NCBI GenBank assembly: GCA_046260155.1
Contig: JBJYXV010000079.1
Location: forward strand, 1-64,000
From: PFL25 sp046260155
GTDB taxonomy: Bacteria; Chloroflexota; Anaerolineae; Anaerolineales; UBA4823
Reading direction: 5' to 3'
Length of the DNA stretch: 64,000 nt
Part shown: piece by piece, positions 1 to 9,325 of the stretch
Layout of the letters: every line of letters begins with the position of its first letter
How positions within the stretch are numbered: the first letter of the stretch is position 1
Notes under the pieces: generated by a model
Seen by the model: the letters and a program-made list of their open reading frames with translations, nothing else
The model's database searches: none
Told to the model about the DNA's origin: nothing
Program-made: the position numbers and the translations under genes

Positions 1-197
1 TCGATGATCTCTGCCTGGCTGGTGATGCCCAGGGCGAGCGGTGCAGCCAGCTGCAGCTTGGGACGCGGGTTGTAACCCTGGCTGAAGACAAGAGAAAGAT
101 CTGCTCGCCGCAGTAGCCGCTCCCAGGCACGGTACAAATCCAGATGGGAGGTAAAGCGCATCGGCTCGGTTTTAGCAAATTTCACCCGGATGCGCAT
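1..197 (-). CDS. DUF2344 / TIGR03936 radical SAM-linked protein, 3' part cut by window edge
   Basis: The N-terminal 65 codons of a minus-strand gene are visible; the rest lies beyond the left edge. The translation starts MRIRVKFAKTEPMRFTSHLD and continues with a QGYNPRPKL segment, which I recognise as the start of the TIGR03936 (DUF2344) radical SAM-linked family. The function is not established; these proteins are regularly encoded beside, or fused to, the B12-binding radical SAM protein found here 43 bp upstream, so the two probably work together, and in other bacteria the pair often lies near ribosomal-protein L21 and RNase G genes. The ATG occupies 195-197. Family assignment is fairly secure; nothing can be said about the missing C-terminus. 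Confidence 0.8.
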   Translation of the reverse strand, partial: MRIRVKFAKTEPMRFTSHLDLYRAWERLLRRADLSLVFSQGYNPRPKLQLAAPLALGITSQAEII

Positions 198-240
198 AGT
201 CGTTAGCTGGTTGTCGTTTGTACTACCCAAGCTGGGTTCC

Positions 241-2172
241 TCAACGGTTCCTGGCAGGTACGGTGACCTGGATTAGATCTTGTTTCTTGCCGCGAGGTGA
301 AACATCCGGGCAGCCCCAGGATTCACCCGGATATTCCCTGCGTAAGTCAGCGAAAGTCGGGAGAATTCCACAGGCATAGCAGTTATCCCGGCAATCGTCC
401 AGGGTTTCTCCTGATTGGCTGCGATGCAGGTCCTGGACCATAAACGATTTGCGCACGGTGGTGCTGATATGGTCCCAGGGCAGGTTTTCGGTGACTTCCC
501 TTTCCCGGTGTGTATAGAACCCGGGATCGATCCCCACTGCTGTAAAAGCTTCCATCCAGGCTTGGTAATCCAGCTGGTCCTTCCAGGCATCGAATTTTGC
601 ACCCCGCTGCCAGGCTTCGTAGATGACTTCGGACAATCGCCGGTCACCACGCGATAGCCAGGCTTCTACCATGGTTTCTTCGGGTTGGGTCCAGGTCAGC
701 TTGAGACCTTTCCCGCGCAGCTGTTTCTTGAGTAGGTCCTGTTTCGCAGTGATGCTCTCTTCAATATCGCAAGGCACCCATTGGAATGGGGTATGCGGCT
801 TGGGCACAAACGTGCTCACACCTGCATGGAGATTGGCTCGCTTGCCAATTTCCTTACGGCCTTCCCTGAGCACCGCTTTGCACAGGTCAACAATTGCCTG
901 TACATCTTCGAGAGTCTCAGAAGGATGGCCAATCATGAAATACAGCTTCAGGGTCGGCCAGCCGCGCGCATAAACCTCACGAGCTGTTTCGAGCACCTGC
1001 TGGGTACTGACTGGTTTGTTGATGATCTGGCGCATTTTCTCAGTCGCGGCTTCGGGTGCAAGGGTGAATCCGCTCCGGCGTTCGTCCATGATGGCATCCA
1101 TTAAATCCACCGAGACTGACTCGATGCGTAAAGAGGGCAGCGAGATTGAAAGGTGGCGCCCAGTGAAGCGCTCTTTGACCTCGTTGACTAATTCGAGTAT
1201 ATGCGTGTAGTCAGAAGATGACAAGGATAGCAGCCCGATTTCTTCAAAACCAGTGTTGGCAACTCCTTCTTCGATCGCCTTTACAATCTCCGCAACTGAG
1301 CGTTCCCGGACAGGTCGGGTAACCATGCCCGCATGGCAGAAACGGCAACCGCGTGTACAGCCGCGCATGATCTCTATCGGGATGCGATTGTGAACCGTAT
1401 CTACAAAAGGCACCACGAGCTTGGTAGGTGGCGGGGGTAATTTTGGGACGATTCTTTTTTCAATTGGTAAGGCGGCTGATTTCTCGATACTTACAATCGA
1501 AGAAAGCGTACCATCTTCTTTATATTCTGCCCGATAAAGTGAGGGTACATACACACCTCCGATACAGCTGAGAGATGTCAACAAATCAGCTTTTTCTGAA
1601 CCGCTTTCTTTCCAATGCTGGTAATGATCGACGATTTCATGGATCACCTCTTCACCTTCTCCAATCACGAAAGCATCAATGAAGGCATGCATCGGCTCCG
1701 GGTTATAGGTTGCATGGCCTCCCGCAATAACCAGCGGATCGGTCTCATCTCGCTGGGAAGTGAACAGCGGAATGTCAGCCAGATCTAAGAGATTCAGTGT
1801 GTTGGTATAGAGAGTCTCATACGGCAGGGAAATACCTAGAATGTCAAAATCTTTGACTGGGTGCTTGGTTTCCAATGAATAGAGAGGTATCTTAGCCCGC
1901 TTGAGCTCAGCTTCCATGTCTGTCCAGGGAGAGAAAACCCGTTCTGCAAGAGCATCAGGACGCTGGTTGATGATTTCATACAGGATAGCCAGACCCAGGT
2001 TTGACATGCCTAAATCATATATATCCGGGAAAACCAGGGCTACACGGGTTTTTATTCTGTCCCAATTCTTGACCACCTGATTTAATTCACCACCGGTGTA
2101 GCGTCCAGGCTTACGAACCGCAGGCAGGATGCGCTGGAGCCGGGTTTCAATCGTGGAGGGTGTGTTAACCAT
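241..2172 (-). CDS. B12-binding-domain radical SAM protein (TIGR03960 family)
   Basis: A 643-residue protein. The N-terminal third resembles a cobalamin-binding Rossmann domain (DIYDLGMSNLG start, then a GGHATYNPEP segment), followed near residues 270-280 by the radical SAM cluster motif CxxxCxxC (CTRGCRFC), expected to bind a 4Fe-4S cluster and S-adenosylmethionine. A second cysteine group, CRDNCYACG, lies near residues 592-602 and may bind another metal centre. This architecture and the adjacent DUF2344 gene match the TIGR03960/TIGR03936 pair, whose substrate is unknown. The ATG at 2170-2172 has a GAGG ribosome-binding site. A TATAAT-like -10 box lies about 40 bp upstream, so the gene probably has its own promoter rather than read-through from ndk, which ends in a terminator. 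Confidence 0.9.
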   Translation of the reverse strand: MVNTPSTIETRLQRILPAVRKPGRYTGGELNQVVKNWDRIKTRVALVFPDIYDLGMSNLGLAILYEIINQRPDALAERVFSPWTDMEAELKRAKIPLYSLETKHPVKDFDILGISLPYETLYTNTLNLLDLADIPLFTSQRDETDPLVIAGGHATYNPEPMHAFIDAFVIGEGEEVIHEIVDHYQHWKESGSEKADLLTSLSCIGGVYVPSLYRAEYKEDGTLSSIVSIEKSAALPIEKRIVPKLPPPPTKLVVPFVDTVHNRIPIEIMRGCTRGCRFCHAGMVTRPVRERSVAEIVKAIEEGVANTGFEEIGLLSLSSSDYTHILELVNEVKERFTGRHLSISLPSLRIESVSVDLMDAIMDERRSGFTLAPEAATEKMRQIINKPVSTQQVLETAREVYARGWPTLKLYFMIGHPSETLEDVQAIVDLCKAVLREGRKEIGKRANLHAGVSTFVPKPHTPFQWVPCDIEESITAKQDLLKKQLRGKGLKLTWTQPEETMVEAWLSRGDRRLSEVIYEAWQRGAKFDAWKDQLDYQAWMEAFTAVGIDPGFYTHREREVTENLPWDHISTTVRKSFMVQDLHRSQSGETLDDCRDNCYACGILPTFADLRREYPGESWGCPDVSPRGKKQDLIQVTVPARNR

Positions 2173-2214
2173 TAATTTCCTCTACAGAGTTTTTGATATC
2201 GAACTAATTAGGTG

Positions 2215-2243
2215 ATTATAACCCAAATTCAGTGTTCAACTAG
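2215..2243 (-). promoter_or_regulatory. Predicted promoter of the radical SAM gene
   Basis: On the minus strand a perfect TATAAT occupies 2220-2215, about 40 bp upstream of the ATG at 2172. Seventeen bases further upstream the -35 position reads CTAGTT, which is weak. The poor -35 box coincides with a perfect inverted repeat (2232-2257), which could mean activator or repressor control. Prediction from sequence only. Confidence 0.45.
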
Positions 2244-2257
2244 CCATGGTTGAACAC
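2232..2257. repeat. Perfect 9-bp inverted repeat, candidate operator
   Basis: GTGTTCAAC (2232-2240) is repeated in inverse orientation as GTTGAACAC (2249-2257) with an 8-bp spacer. It is not followed by a T tract in either direction, so it does not look like a terminator. It overlaps the -35 region of the radical SAM gene, a position typical of a dimeric regulator site. The regulator is unknown. Confidence 0.4.
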
Positions 2258-2276
2258 CGGGTAATCGCGGTTTGGG

Positions 2277-2308
2277 CAAAAAAAAACCTTCCCCTATCAG
2301 GAGAAGGT
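2277..2308 (-). terminator. Rho-independent terminator after ndk
   Basis: Read on the minus strand, ACCTTCTCC (2308-2300) pairs with GGGGAAGGT (2294-2286), one G-U pair included, around a 5-base loop and runs into eight or more T residues (2285-2277). It lies just after the ndk stop codon and should end the hppA-TPR-ndk transcript. Confidence 0.88.
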
Positions 2309-2330
2309 CAATTCTTTCGTCTGAATGGTA

Positions 2331-2780
2331 TTATTCAAACAACCACGGATCTAGCGCCCGGCTCCAGGTAACAAGCTCCTGGTCTGAAAACCAGAGAGAT
2401 ACTTCTGTGCGACCATTTTCTACTGAATCGGATGCATGGGTCAGGTTACGACCGACTTCCAATCCAAAATCGTGGCGCACGGAACCAGGCGCAGCTTCTG
2501 TTGGACGGGTGGCACCCATCGTTTGGCGGACAGCAGCGACTGCATTTGGTCCTTCCCAGACCATTGCCATAACAGGTGCTGAGGTGATATAGGCAATTAG
2601 ACCATCATAAAAAGGCTTTCCTTCGTGAATTGCGTAGTGTGTCTTTGCTAGTTTCAGGGGGACCTGCATAAATTTGGCTCCAACCAGCCTCAATCCCCTG
2701 CGTTCAAGGCGTGTGATAATTTCGCCAATCAGACCACGCTGCACGCCATCGGGTTTGATGAGTACGAGAGTTTGTTCCAA
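2331..2780 (-). CDS. ndk: Nucleoside diphosphate kinase
   Basis: A 149-residue protein that transfers the gamma-phosphate from ATP to nucleoside diphosphates through a phosphohistidine. The N-terminus has the family start TLVLIKPDGVQRG, and the catalytic motif NLTHASDS places the phosphorylated histidine at residue 115. Length and motif spacing are normal for a bacterial Ndk (about 140-150 residues). The start is TTG at 2778-2780, chosen because GGAGG sits five bases upstream and no ATG lies before the conserved N-terminus. It begins 13 bp after the stop of the large TPR gene and is last in that operon, closed by a strong terminator. Function is certain by family. Confidence 0.97.
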   Translation of the reverse strand: MEQTLVLIKPDGVQRGLIGEIITRLERRGLRLVGAKFMQVPLKLAKTHYAIHEGKPFYDGLIAYITSAPVMAMVWEGPNAVAAVRQTMGATRPTEAAPGSVRHDFGLEVGRNLTHASDSVENGRTEVSLWFSDQELVTWSRALDPWLFE

Positions 2781-2793
2781 GGTTCCTCCAAGG

Positions 2794-5700
2794 TTAACTG
2801 ATTAGATCTTCGGCTCGATTGTAGGCGTCTAGCGCTTCCTGGAGCATATTGGCATGCATGTAGGCGTCTCCCAGTGATTGGTAAAGGGAAGAATCCTGTG
2901 GGAATTTATTCAATGCAGCTTGAAGATCGCGAATAATTTCATCCAAATGCCGATCTTGATTGATTAATTCTTCATATTGGCCAACAGCCTGATCAATTTC
3001 TCCTTGAGTAATATTCTTCCAGGCTGCCTGCAGTTCAGGGATTTCGGACTCAGGAACCTCGACTTCAGCGACCAGGGTGATCATCAGGTATTCCTTGAGA
3101 TCGCCGATCATGTCTGGTGTTATACCTTCAACATTCTCGAGCTGCTCAAGATCAGAGAAAGTTCCGGAGTTTGCACGGTAATTGACAATATTCTGGGCAA
3201 GGATAAAACCGATACCTGGTAGTTTCTCGAGCTGGGCAATTGAAGCAGCATTCAGGTCGAGCTTTTCAGCGCTTAATTTGTCCTGTCCTACCTGTTGTTC
3301 TGAGATATCTTCTTCAAGCATCTCCGGAGTCCATTCGGATGGAACTGTTTCAGCAGCATCTGCCTGCTCTTCGTCCAGCCCGCTCAACCAATCCGGGATT
3401 TCGCCAGGGGGTTCACCTTCTGGGAGACCAGCTTCAATGGCCTCAGATGGTTGTTCAGCTAATTCCTGGTCTGTTTCAATTTCAGAGAGTCCAGCTTCAA
3501 ATTCACTATCCGTTTCTTTCAGAGAGGCTTCTTCAAGTTCAAGTTCGGATTCTGGAACCCATTCTTGTGGTTCTTCTTCTTCAACGGTTTCCACCTCCTG
3601 CTCGCCGGTGGATTCTTGATCTTTGCTGAATACTTCCACAGCAGCACCTGCTAATGCAGCAGCAGCGAGTTTACCGTGTTCTTCTTCCAGTTCAACCTCT
3701 GAAGCTTCTTCCTTGATCCATTCGGGTGGTTCGTCCTGACGACTGTCTGCAGGGGTAAGCAGTTCTTCTTCTGCTGCCCCTTGTTTTGCTGCCAGGCTCT
3801 CCAACCAGGCCATGGCGGCATCCTGATCTTCATCACTCAAAGCTTCACCAGCAGGGGCAGATAGGATTTCAGCTGCTTCGATCTCTCCTTCAGGAGATAT
3901 TTCAGCCTCGGTTTCAGTGATTTGTTCGTCTGCAGCTGCTGGAAATTCAGAAATTTCACTCTCGGGTGCAGAAATCCCTTCTTCCTCAACCAGCATGCCC
4001 CCGATATCTTCTATTTCGGGTTCTTCCTCGATAACTATGGGCTGGGTCTCTTCATCCTCGAGCAGTTGTGATACCGCAACACCAGCAGCCGCTAGGCCAG
4101 CTACACTTATGCCTTCCTGCTCTGCTTCAATTTCCTCTTTCTCCTCCATGTCCAAGATTTCTTCAGAAGCTTCTTCAGTCTCCGGCAGTACTTTTTCCTC
4201 TGCGCCAGGAACAAACTCCATCACCCCAACTTCCTCCGGGGCAAGCTCGGCTATGTCCGCTTCTGTTTTAATGATTTGGTCTGGATCAAGGATTTCAAGC
4301 GCCTGCTCTTCAGCGGTCTCTTTGGTCTCAAATTCATCAGCTAATGTCTCGACAACAGTCTCTTCTTCAGTTTCCATCAAATAGGCGTCGCCTTCACCTT
4401 CTTCTTCAAAGATCTCGCTGATGTCGCCTACAGGGGCAGATTCCTCAGCCTCCGAAAGTTCGGTTTCCATCGCTGACATCAACCAGGAAGGAACATCCTC
4501 CCCGGATAAATCCGTGAAATCTGCAGCGAGCTCTACTATTTCTTCGGATTCACCGGCTGCTTCCATTTCAGCTTTGTGCTGGGCTTCCATCTTTTTGAGC
4601 CAGAGAGGGATCTCTGCCCTGACGATCCCTACCTGTTCGTTAGAGTCGACTTCTTCTTGAGGAATTTCATCTGGAGATACTTCAGAAAGCCAATCCGGAA
4701 TCGTTTCAGGATATTCACCCAGCTCTGTATCTTCGGCGATATCTTCAGTTTCACCGGTCTCACTTAGTTCGCCAATGGTAGTTTCTACCCATTCGTCCGG
4801 GTTGATTTCCCGGTCATCTACAATATAATCCGGTACCGGTGGTTCCTCTTCGAGTACGTTTTGTTCATCGAATACTGGGGCAGGTTCAGGCGATTCCATC
4901 TCGGTGGGTATATCTTCACCTAAATCCCTCAGCCAATCCGGGATATCTCCATCATCCTGGGTGAGCTCCAAGTCTTCTGCGGATTCTCCCCCCGCATCGT
5001 CATCACTGAGCACAGCGCCTATCATGGCACCTGCAAGAGCAGCTCCAGCCAAATCATCTACTTCGATATCAACCTCGCTTTCTGGCGAAAGATCTTCCTC
5101 CATCACAGGAACTTCGGAGGCGGACTCTGAAACAGAGAGAATCTCTTCTTCCTGATCCTCAAGAGTTCCATCTCCCGGGAACACGGGTTGGTTTTCGTCA
5201 GCAGACAGCTCAGCTCCAGTTCCCGCAGCTGTTATGATTTCAGGGGAAAATGAGCTTTCCTGATCCGTTTCTTCCATTGCTTCTCGGAGCCAATCTGGAG
5301 TTTCAGAAACACTCCCCGGTTCTGCTTCGCTCAACCAATCAGGCACATTTTCAGCTTCCTCGCGGTCTGCGGTCACCGGAATAGACTCTTCGTCTTGGCC
5401 TGAATCATAATCTGGTTCGATCGATGATGTTTCCGTTTCACCTGCACCTTCTTTATCCTCCCCCTGCTCTTCTTCATCGAGAAGATTGGCTGCCATCCAG
5501 TCTGGCAGGGAATCCTCTTGTTCATCTTCAACAGTGTCTTCAGGTTTTTCAATCTCAGATTCAGACACGGCGTCTTCTTCGTCAGAAAGGATGCCTCCGA
5601 TTGCCATGGATCCTGCTGCGACCGTTAATCCAGCCAGATCTGCTGATTCTGCTTGCTCTTCGGAATCAGCTGTCCCGTTCATCCAGTCGGGAAGTTCTTC

Positions 5701-6705
5701 AGTTTCCTGCTCATCTATGGGTATTAATTCGCTTTCATCCAATTCTTCTAGCTCTGGTGGCACCACCTCACCGGTTTCATCCGTAGCGGCTTCGGTTTCA
5801 TCAGGAACCGTGGAACTTTCCTCGAGCCACTCAGGGGCGGGTTGTTCTATTTGCTCTGCTTGCTCTTCGAAATCGACTCCCAGGGTTGTCGCCCAGGCGG
5901 GTTGAGCGGACCTGGAGATGTCTTTTGTTTCATCGGAATATTCATACCGCTCGATTGTGACCGCCCCATCTGGAACCTGCTCGAGGGTTGGGGCAACAGG
6001 AGATAACTGGAGATAATAGGGATCCAGTTCGCCTGATCGCTCCCTGTATTCAGCGGCTTGTTCAGCCCGTTCAGTCTCGGGTAGCACTTCAGCCAGGATG
6101 CGGTTGGCGACCATGCAGTAAGGCAGCTTGTTAATTAAAGCGTTACAAGTTTCGAGAGCCTCCATGCGAGCACCGGTTTGAAAATACATATCCGCAAGCA
6201 CCACTTGAAGGTCTGGTCTTTGGGGATCACTGGCCAATGCCGCGCGTAATTCTGCGATTGCTTGCGAGTAAAGATTGCTTTTTGCAGACATTCGGGCTAA
6301 TGCGCCGCGCGTGAGCTGGATCTTTTGAGGGGTGATGCCGTCCCGCAGTCCATATAAACGACGCAGTTCAACCTGGACAGCAGCATTGGATGGCTGCACT
6401 TCAAAGGCTCGTTCCATATGCCAGATAGCTGCATCCAGGTTACCTTCATCCTCGCGGATTATGCTCATGCCAAGGTGCGCGATGAAATCATCCGGGACAC
6501 TAGAGAGCACACGATGAAATACATCCGCTGCATCAGCGAATCGCTGCGCTTCTAATAGAGCTTTCCCCATCAGGCGGTATGTGTCAATATGCTTTGGGTA
6601 AACTTCCAGAATATACCGGCAATGAGCGAAAGCTTCATCGATTTGATTCTTGTCGATCATTACCTCGATATCACGATTATAGGCGCGTAAAGCAATACGG
6701 GCCAT
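2794..6705 (-). CDS. Giant acidic TPR protein with PDWL motif array and C-terminal ComEA-type HhH domain
   Basis: A 1303-residue protein of unknown function. Residues about 1-240 hold tetratricopeptide-like helices (for example YRLMGKALLEAQRFADAADV). Residues about 280-1130 are extremely rich in Glu and Asp, with at least eight short PDWL/PDWM-type motifs and four Ala/Gly-rich hydrophobic stretches near residues 355-372, 550-566, 865-882 and 1010-1027. Near 1145-1205 comes a helix-hairpin-helix pair (LDLNAASIAQLEKLPGIG), as in the ComEA DNA-binding family, then a final TPR. No signal peptide is seen. The start is ATG at 6705 because AAAGGGGTGA precedes it; a TTG six codons upstream has no such site. 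It lies between hppA and ndk in an apparent operon. A scaffold role is a guess. Confidence 0.85.
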   Translation of the reverse strand: MARIALRAYNRDIEVMIDKNQIDEAFAHCRYILEVYPKHIDTYRLMGKALLEAQRFADAADVFHRVLSSVPDDFIAHLGMSIIREDEGNLDAAIWHMERAFEVQPSNAAVQVELRRLYGLRDGITPQKIQLTRGALARMSAKSNLYSQAIAELRAALASDPQRPDLQVVLADMYFQTGARMEALETCNALINKLPYCMVANRILAEVLPETERAEQAAEYRERSGELDPYYLQLSPVAPTLEQVPDGAVTIERYEYSDETKDISRSAQPAWATTLGVDFEEQAEQIEQPAPEWLEESSTVPDETEAATDETGEVVPPELEELDESELIPIDEQETEELPDWMNGTADSEEQAESADLAGLTVAAGSMAIGGILSDEEDAVSESEIEKPEDTVEDEQEDSLPDWMAANLLDEEEQGEDKEGAGETETSSIEPDYDSGQDEESIPVTADREEAENVPDWLSEAEPGSVSETPDWLREAMEETDQESSFSPEIITAAGTGAELSADENQPVFPGDGTLEDQEEEILSVSESASEVPVMEEDLSPESEVDIEVDDLAGAALAGAMIGAVLSDDDAGGESAEDLELTQDDGDIPDWLRDLGEDIPTEMESPEPAPVFDEQNVLEEEPPVPDYIVDDREINPDEWVETTIGELSETGETEDIAEDTELGEYPETIPDWLSEVSPDEIPQEEVDSNEQVGIVRAEIPLWLKKMEAQHKAEMEAAGESEEIVELAADFTDLSGEDVPSWLMSAMETELSEAEESAPVGDISEIFEEEGEGDAYLMETEEETVVETLADEFETKETAEEQALEILDPDQIIKTEADIAELAPEEVGVMEFVPGAEEKVLPETEEASEEILDMEEKEEIEAEQEGISVAGLAAAGVAVSQLLEDEETQPIVIEEEPEIEDIGGMLVEEEGISAPESEISEFPAAADEQITETEAEISPEGEIEAAEILSAPAGEALSDEDQDAAMAWLESLAAKQGAAEEELLTPADSRQDEPPEWIKEEASEVELEEEHGKLAAAALAGAAVEVFSKDQESTGEQEVETVEEEEPQEWVPESELELEEASLKETDSEFEAGLSEIETDQELAEQPSEAIEAGLPEGEPPGEIPDWLSGLDEEQADAAETVPSEWTPEMLEEDISEQQVGQDKLSAEKLDLNAASIAQLEKLPGIGFILAQNIVNYRANSGTFSDLEQLENVEGITPDMIGDLKEYLMITLVAEVEVPESEIPELQAAWKNITQGEIDQAVGQYEELINQDRHLDEIIRDLQAALNKFPQDSSLYQSLGDAYMHANMLQEALDAYNRAEDLIS

Positions 6706-6741
6706 AGGCTCACCCCTTTCCAAATAACTTTAAGGTGATCA

Positions 6742-9114
6742 TCAATCTCCTGTTGAAGGAGTAGATTCGAGGTCTACGAGGCTTTTCGCGGGTTTCTTAC
6801 TCTGGTAGATCGCCCAGATTAATGCCGCAACAGCCAGAACCACGACCAACCAGCCAGTAAATCCCAGGCTTTTATATACTACAACAATAGGCGCCACGAT
6901 CAAAGCCACTAAATTCACCACTTTGATCATTGGATTTAATGCTGGACCAGCAGTATCTTTGAACGGATCGCCAACTGTATCTCCTACTACACTCGCTTTA
7001 TGTCTTTCAGATCCTTTCCCGAGATTTTTCTCCGGGTCGGACGGTTCATCCTCGATCAGCTTCTTGGCATTATCCCATGCTCCACCAGAATTATTGAGGA
7101 AAACTGCCAGAAGCTGGCCTGAGAGAATGATACCAGCAAGAAAACCACCTAGAGCCTCGACCTGGAAGACCAAGCCAACGACGATCGGCGAAAGAACTCC
7201 AATCAAGGCAAGCGGGATTAATTCTTTCTGAGCAGCACTCGTTGAGACCTCAACGGGCCGTCCATAATCAGGCTCAACTTCACCGGTAAGAACACCAAGC
7301 TTAAACTGGCGTCGAACTTCCCTGATGATTAATGAAGCAGCCCTGCTGACCGCCATAATGGCGAAAGACGAGAAAAGCCAGGGAATAGAACCTCCGATCA
7401 GCATGCCGACAAATACAATAGGCATGGAAACCCGGATACCATCTACCAGGGCAGTAGGATCAACCCGGCTGACATCGGTGATGAATGACCCAAATAGAGA
7501 AACCGCTGCAATCACCGCTGAACCAATGGCGATCCCCTTAGTTATTGCCTTGGTTGTATTTCCAACTGCATCAAGGTCAGCCATAATTTGTTTAGCATTC
7601 TTGGTTTCCTGGTCATCTCTTCCGTGCCAGGCCATCTCGCCTATTCCATTCGCATTGTCTGCTATAGGACCAAAAGAATCCATGGCAACGTTGTTCCCAG
7701 TCAGGGTTAGCATGCCGATCCCAGTTAGTGCAACTCCATATAGGATGTAAGTGAAATCTAGCACGGGTTCATTGGAGATGCCACCGAATATTAGGACGGA
7801 TGCAAATATTGTGCCAGCCAAAACAAGTACCGACCAGGTTGAAGACTCAAATCCTGAAGAGATACCTGAAAGGATCAAGGTTGCTGGTCCAGTATCCGCA
7901 GATTCCTTGATGTCCTTAACTGGCTTGCCATGCGAACCGGTAAAATAGTCCGTCAAGCGGTCGATCACGATGGCAAGTATTACGCCTGTAGTTGCTGCCA
8001 GGAAGGGGCGCCACCAGCCACCTGGTACGACATTCATGTAAAAAACGGAGATGATCCCAAACAGGACAACGGAGATTGCAGCTGAGGTCAGGAAACCGGA
8101 GAAGATCGACCGCATTGCATCCCCACTTTTCCCTTTACTCCCGCGCACATTGTATGTACCGAAGATGGAAGCCAATACACCGATACCCCGGACCAGTAAT
8201 GGGAAGATGATCCATTCAATACGACCTGTCATACTGAAGAGAGCGACCCCAAGGATCAGGCTTGAGACAATGGTGACCTCGTAAGATTCAAAAATATCCG
8301 CAGCCATGCCTGCACAATCACCGACGTTATCGCCAACCAAGTCAGCGATGACTGCCGGATTGCGGGGATCGTCTTCTACCAAGCCAGCCTCAACTTTCCC
8401 AACTAAATCTGCACCGACATCCGCTGCTTTTGTGTATATGCCGCCGCCGACTCGCATGAAAAGTGCGATCAACGTGCCCCCAAATCCGAATCCCAGGAGA
8501 GCATCGGGGGCAGCCACGCCAAATAACATAAAAATCAGGGTACCCCCAAATAGCCCTAAGCCATCGGTAAGCATCCCTGTGATTGTTCCGGAGCGGTAGG
8601 CAATGCGTAATGCATCGCCAAAAGAATTGCGAGCTGCAGAAGCGACACGCACGTTACCCTGGACAGCCATGCGCATACCGATCTGTCCTACCATGAGTGA
8701 GAAACCTGCCCCCATGATAAAAGCAACCGCTCGACCGATGCCAATTAAGGTACGGATTTGTTGATTTTCAGGGATGGTTAAGCTTTCGGCACAGTGCTCT
8801 AATCCATCCACGGGTACGCCTTTGAAGGCCATGCAATACCAATCCGAGGCCTCAGGAGTGGGAGGAACGATATATATCGATGCAAAAAGTGCTACCGTCA
8901 GGATCAGGATTAACGGTAGGATGGATAGCAGCTGGCGGCGCAGGTAAGCGTTTGCACCCGATCTGATCGCATTCCAAACTCTTTGCATCTCAGCTGTGCC
9001 CTTATCCTCCTTCAGAACCTGGTTGCGCAGAAAAACTGCGTATAATAATCCCAGGATTGCAATCCCAAGAACTGTCCATATTGCTATTTGTTCAAAGGGT
9101 TTAAGCCCATACAT
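6742..9114 (-). CDS. hppA: Membrane-bound proton-pumping pyrophosphatase, K+-independent type
   Basis: A 790-residue polytopic protein of the V-type pyrophosphatase family, which hydrolyses cytoplasmic PPi and pumps H+ across the membrane. The substrate-site signature DVGADLVGKVE is followed by an acidic run ending in DNVGDCAGMAADIFESYEV. A second signature, GNTTKAITKG, has lysine 522 and threonine 525 at the positions that in well-studied relatives distinguish K+-independent enzymes (Lys/Thr) from K+-dependent ones (Ala/Gly), so this should be a K+-independent H+ pump. About 16 membrane helices are expected and the hydrophobic pattern agrees. The ATG at 9114 has a GGAGGAAG site. It heads an operon with the TPR gene and ndk, and a near-consensus promoter lies about 205 bp upstream. 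Confidence 0.97.
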   Translation of the reverse strand: MYGLKPFEQIAIWTVLGIAILGLLYAVFLRNQVLKEDKGTAEMQRVWNAIRSGANAYLRRQLLSILPLILILTVALFASIYIVPPTPEASDWYCMAFKGVPVDGLEHCAESLTIPENQQIRTLIGIGRAVAFIMGAGFSLMVGQIGMRMAVQGNVRVASAARNSFGDALRIAYRSGTITGMLTDGLGLFGGTLIFMLFGVAAPDALLGFGFGGTLIALFMRVGGGIYTKAADVGADLVGKVEAGLVEDDPRNPAVIADLVGDNVGDCAGMAADIFESYEVTIVSSLILGVALFSMTGRIEWIIFPLLVRGIGVLASIFGTYNVRGSKGKSGDAMRSIFSGFLTSAAISVVLFGIISVFYMNVVPGGWWRPFLAATTGVILAIVIDRLTDYFTGSHGKPVKDIKESADTGPATLILSGISSGFESSTWSVLVLAGTIFASVLIFGGISNEPVLDFTYILYGVALTGIGMLTLTGNNVAMDSFGPIADNANGIGEMAWHGRDDQETKNAKQIMADLDAVGNTTKAITKGIAIGSAVIAAVSLFGSFITDVSRVDPTALVDGIRVSMPIVFVGMLIGGSIPWLFSSFAIMAVSRAASLIIREVRRQFKLGVLTGEVEPDYGRPVEVSTSAAQKELIPLALIGVLSPIVVGLVFQVEALGGFLAGIILSGQLLAVFLNNSGGAWDNAKKLIEDEPSDPEKNLGKGSERHKASVVGDTVGDPFKDTAGPALNPMIKVVNLVALIVAPIVVVYKSLGFTGWLVVVLAVAALIWAIYQSKKPAKSLVDLESTPSTGD

Positions 9115-9136
9115 GTTGTTACTTCCTCCAGGTTGA

Positions 9137-9166
9137 GTGATATTGGAATAGGAAAAACAATGTCAA
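9137..9166 (-). promoter_or_regulatory. Possible proximal hppA promoter
   Basis: Minus strand TTGACA (9166-9161), 18-bp spacer, TATCAC (9142-9137). The -35 box is perfect but the -10 box is mediocre, and the transcript would begin only about 17 bases before the start codon. A stronger candidate lies upstream at 9326-9354. Confidence 0.3.
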
Positions 9167-9280
9167 TTCATGATTAAGTAGATATGGCAATTAGAGTTTT
9201 CTCCCCTGACAGTTGCAGAGATTTTGCCAAGTTCAACTCTTTGACAAAAGTTCATTAAACCTATGAAACTTGCATTCCTC

Positions 9281-9289
9281 TGTGGATAA
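9281..9289 (-). promoter_or_regulatory. Perfect DnaA-box 9-mer in the hppA leader
   Basis: TTATCCACA on the minus strand is the consensus DnaA box. It is a single copy without neighbouring boxes or an AT-rich unwinding element, and about one perfect match per 64 kb of double-stranded sequence is expected by chance. It falls inside the predicted hppA leader. Confidence 0.2.
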
Positions 9290-9325
9290 TTTTCACCATT
9301 CTTGTGAAACAGTGTAGCTGGTCAG

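Noticed and set aside
3182..5905. Long plus-strand Ser-rich open frames opposite the acidic TPR gene.
   Set aside because: They are the antisense of Glu/Asp codons (GAA, GAG, GAT), which read as Ser and Phe on the other strand. No ribosome-binding sites or domains.
9281..9289. Replication origin suggested by a perfect DnaA box.
   Set aside because: Only one box is present, there is no cluster, AT-rich unwinding region or dnaA/dnaN gene nearby, and about one chance match is expected in the window.
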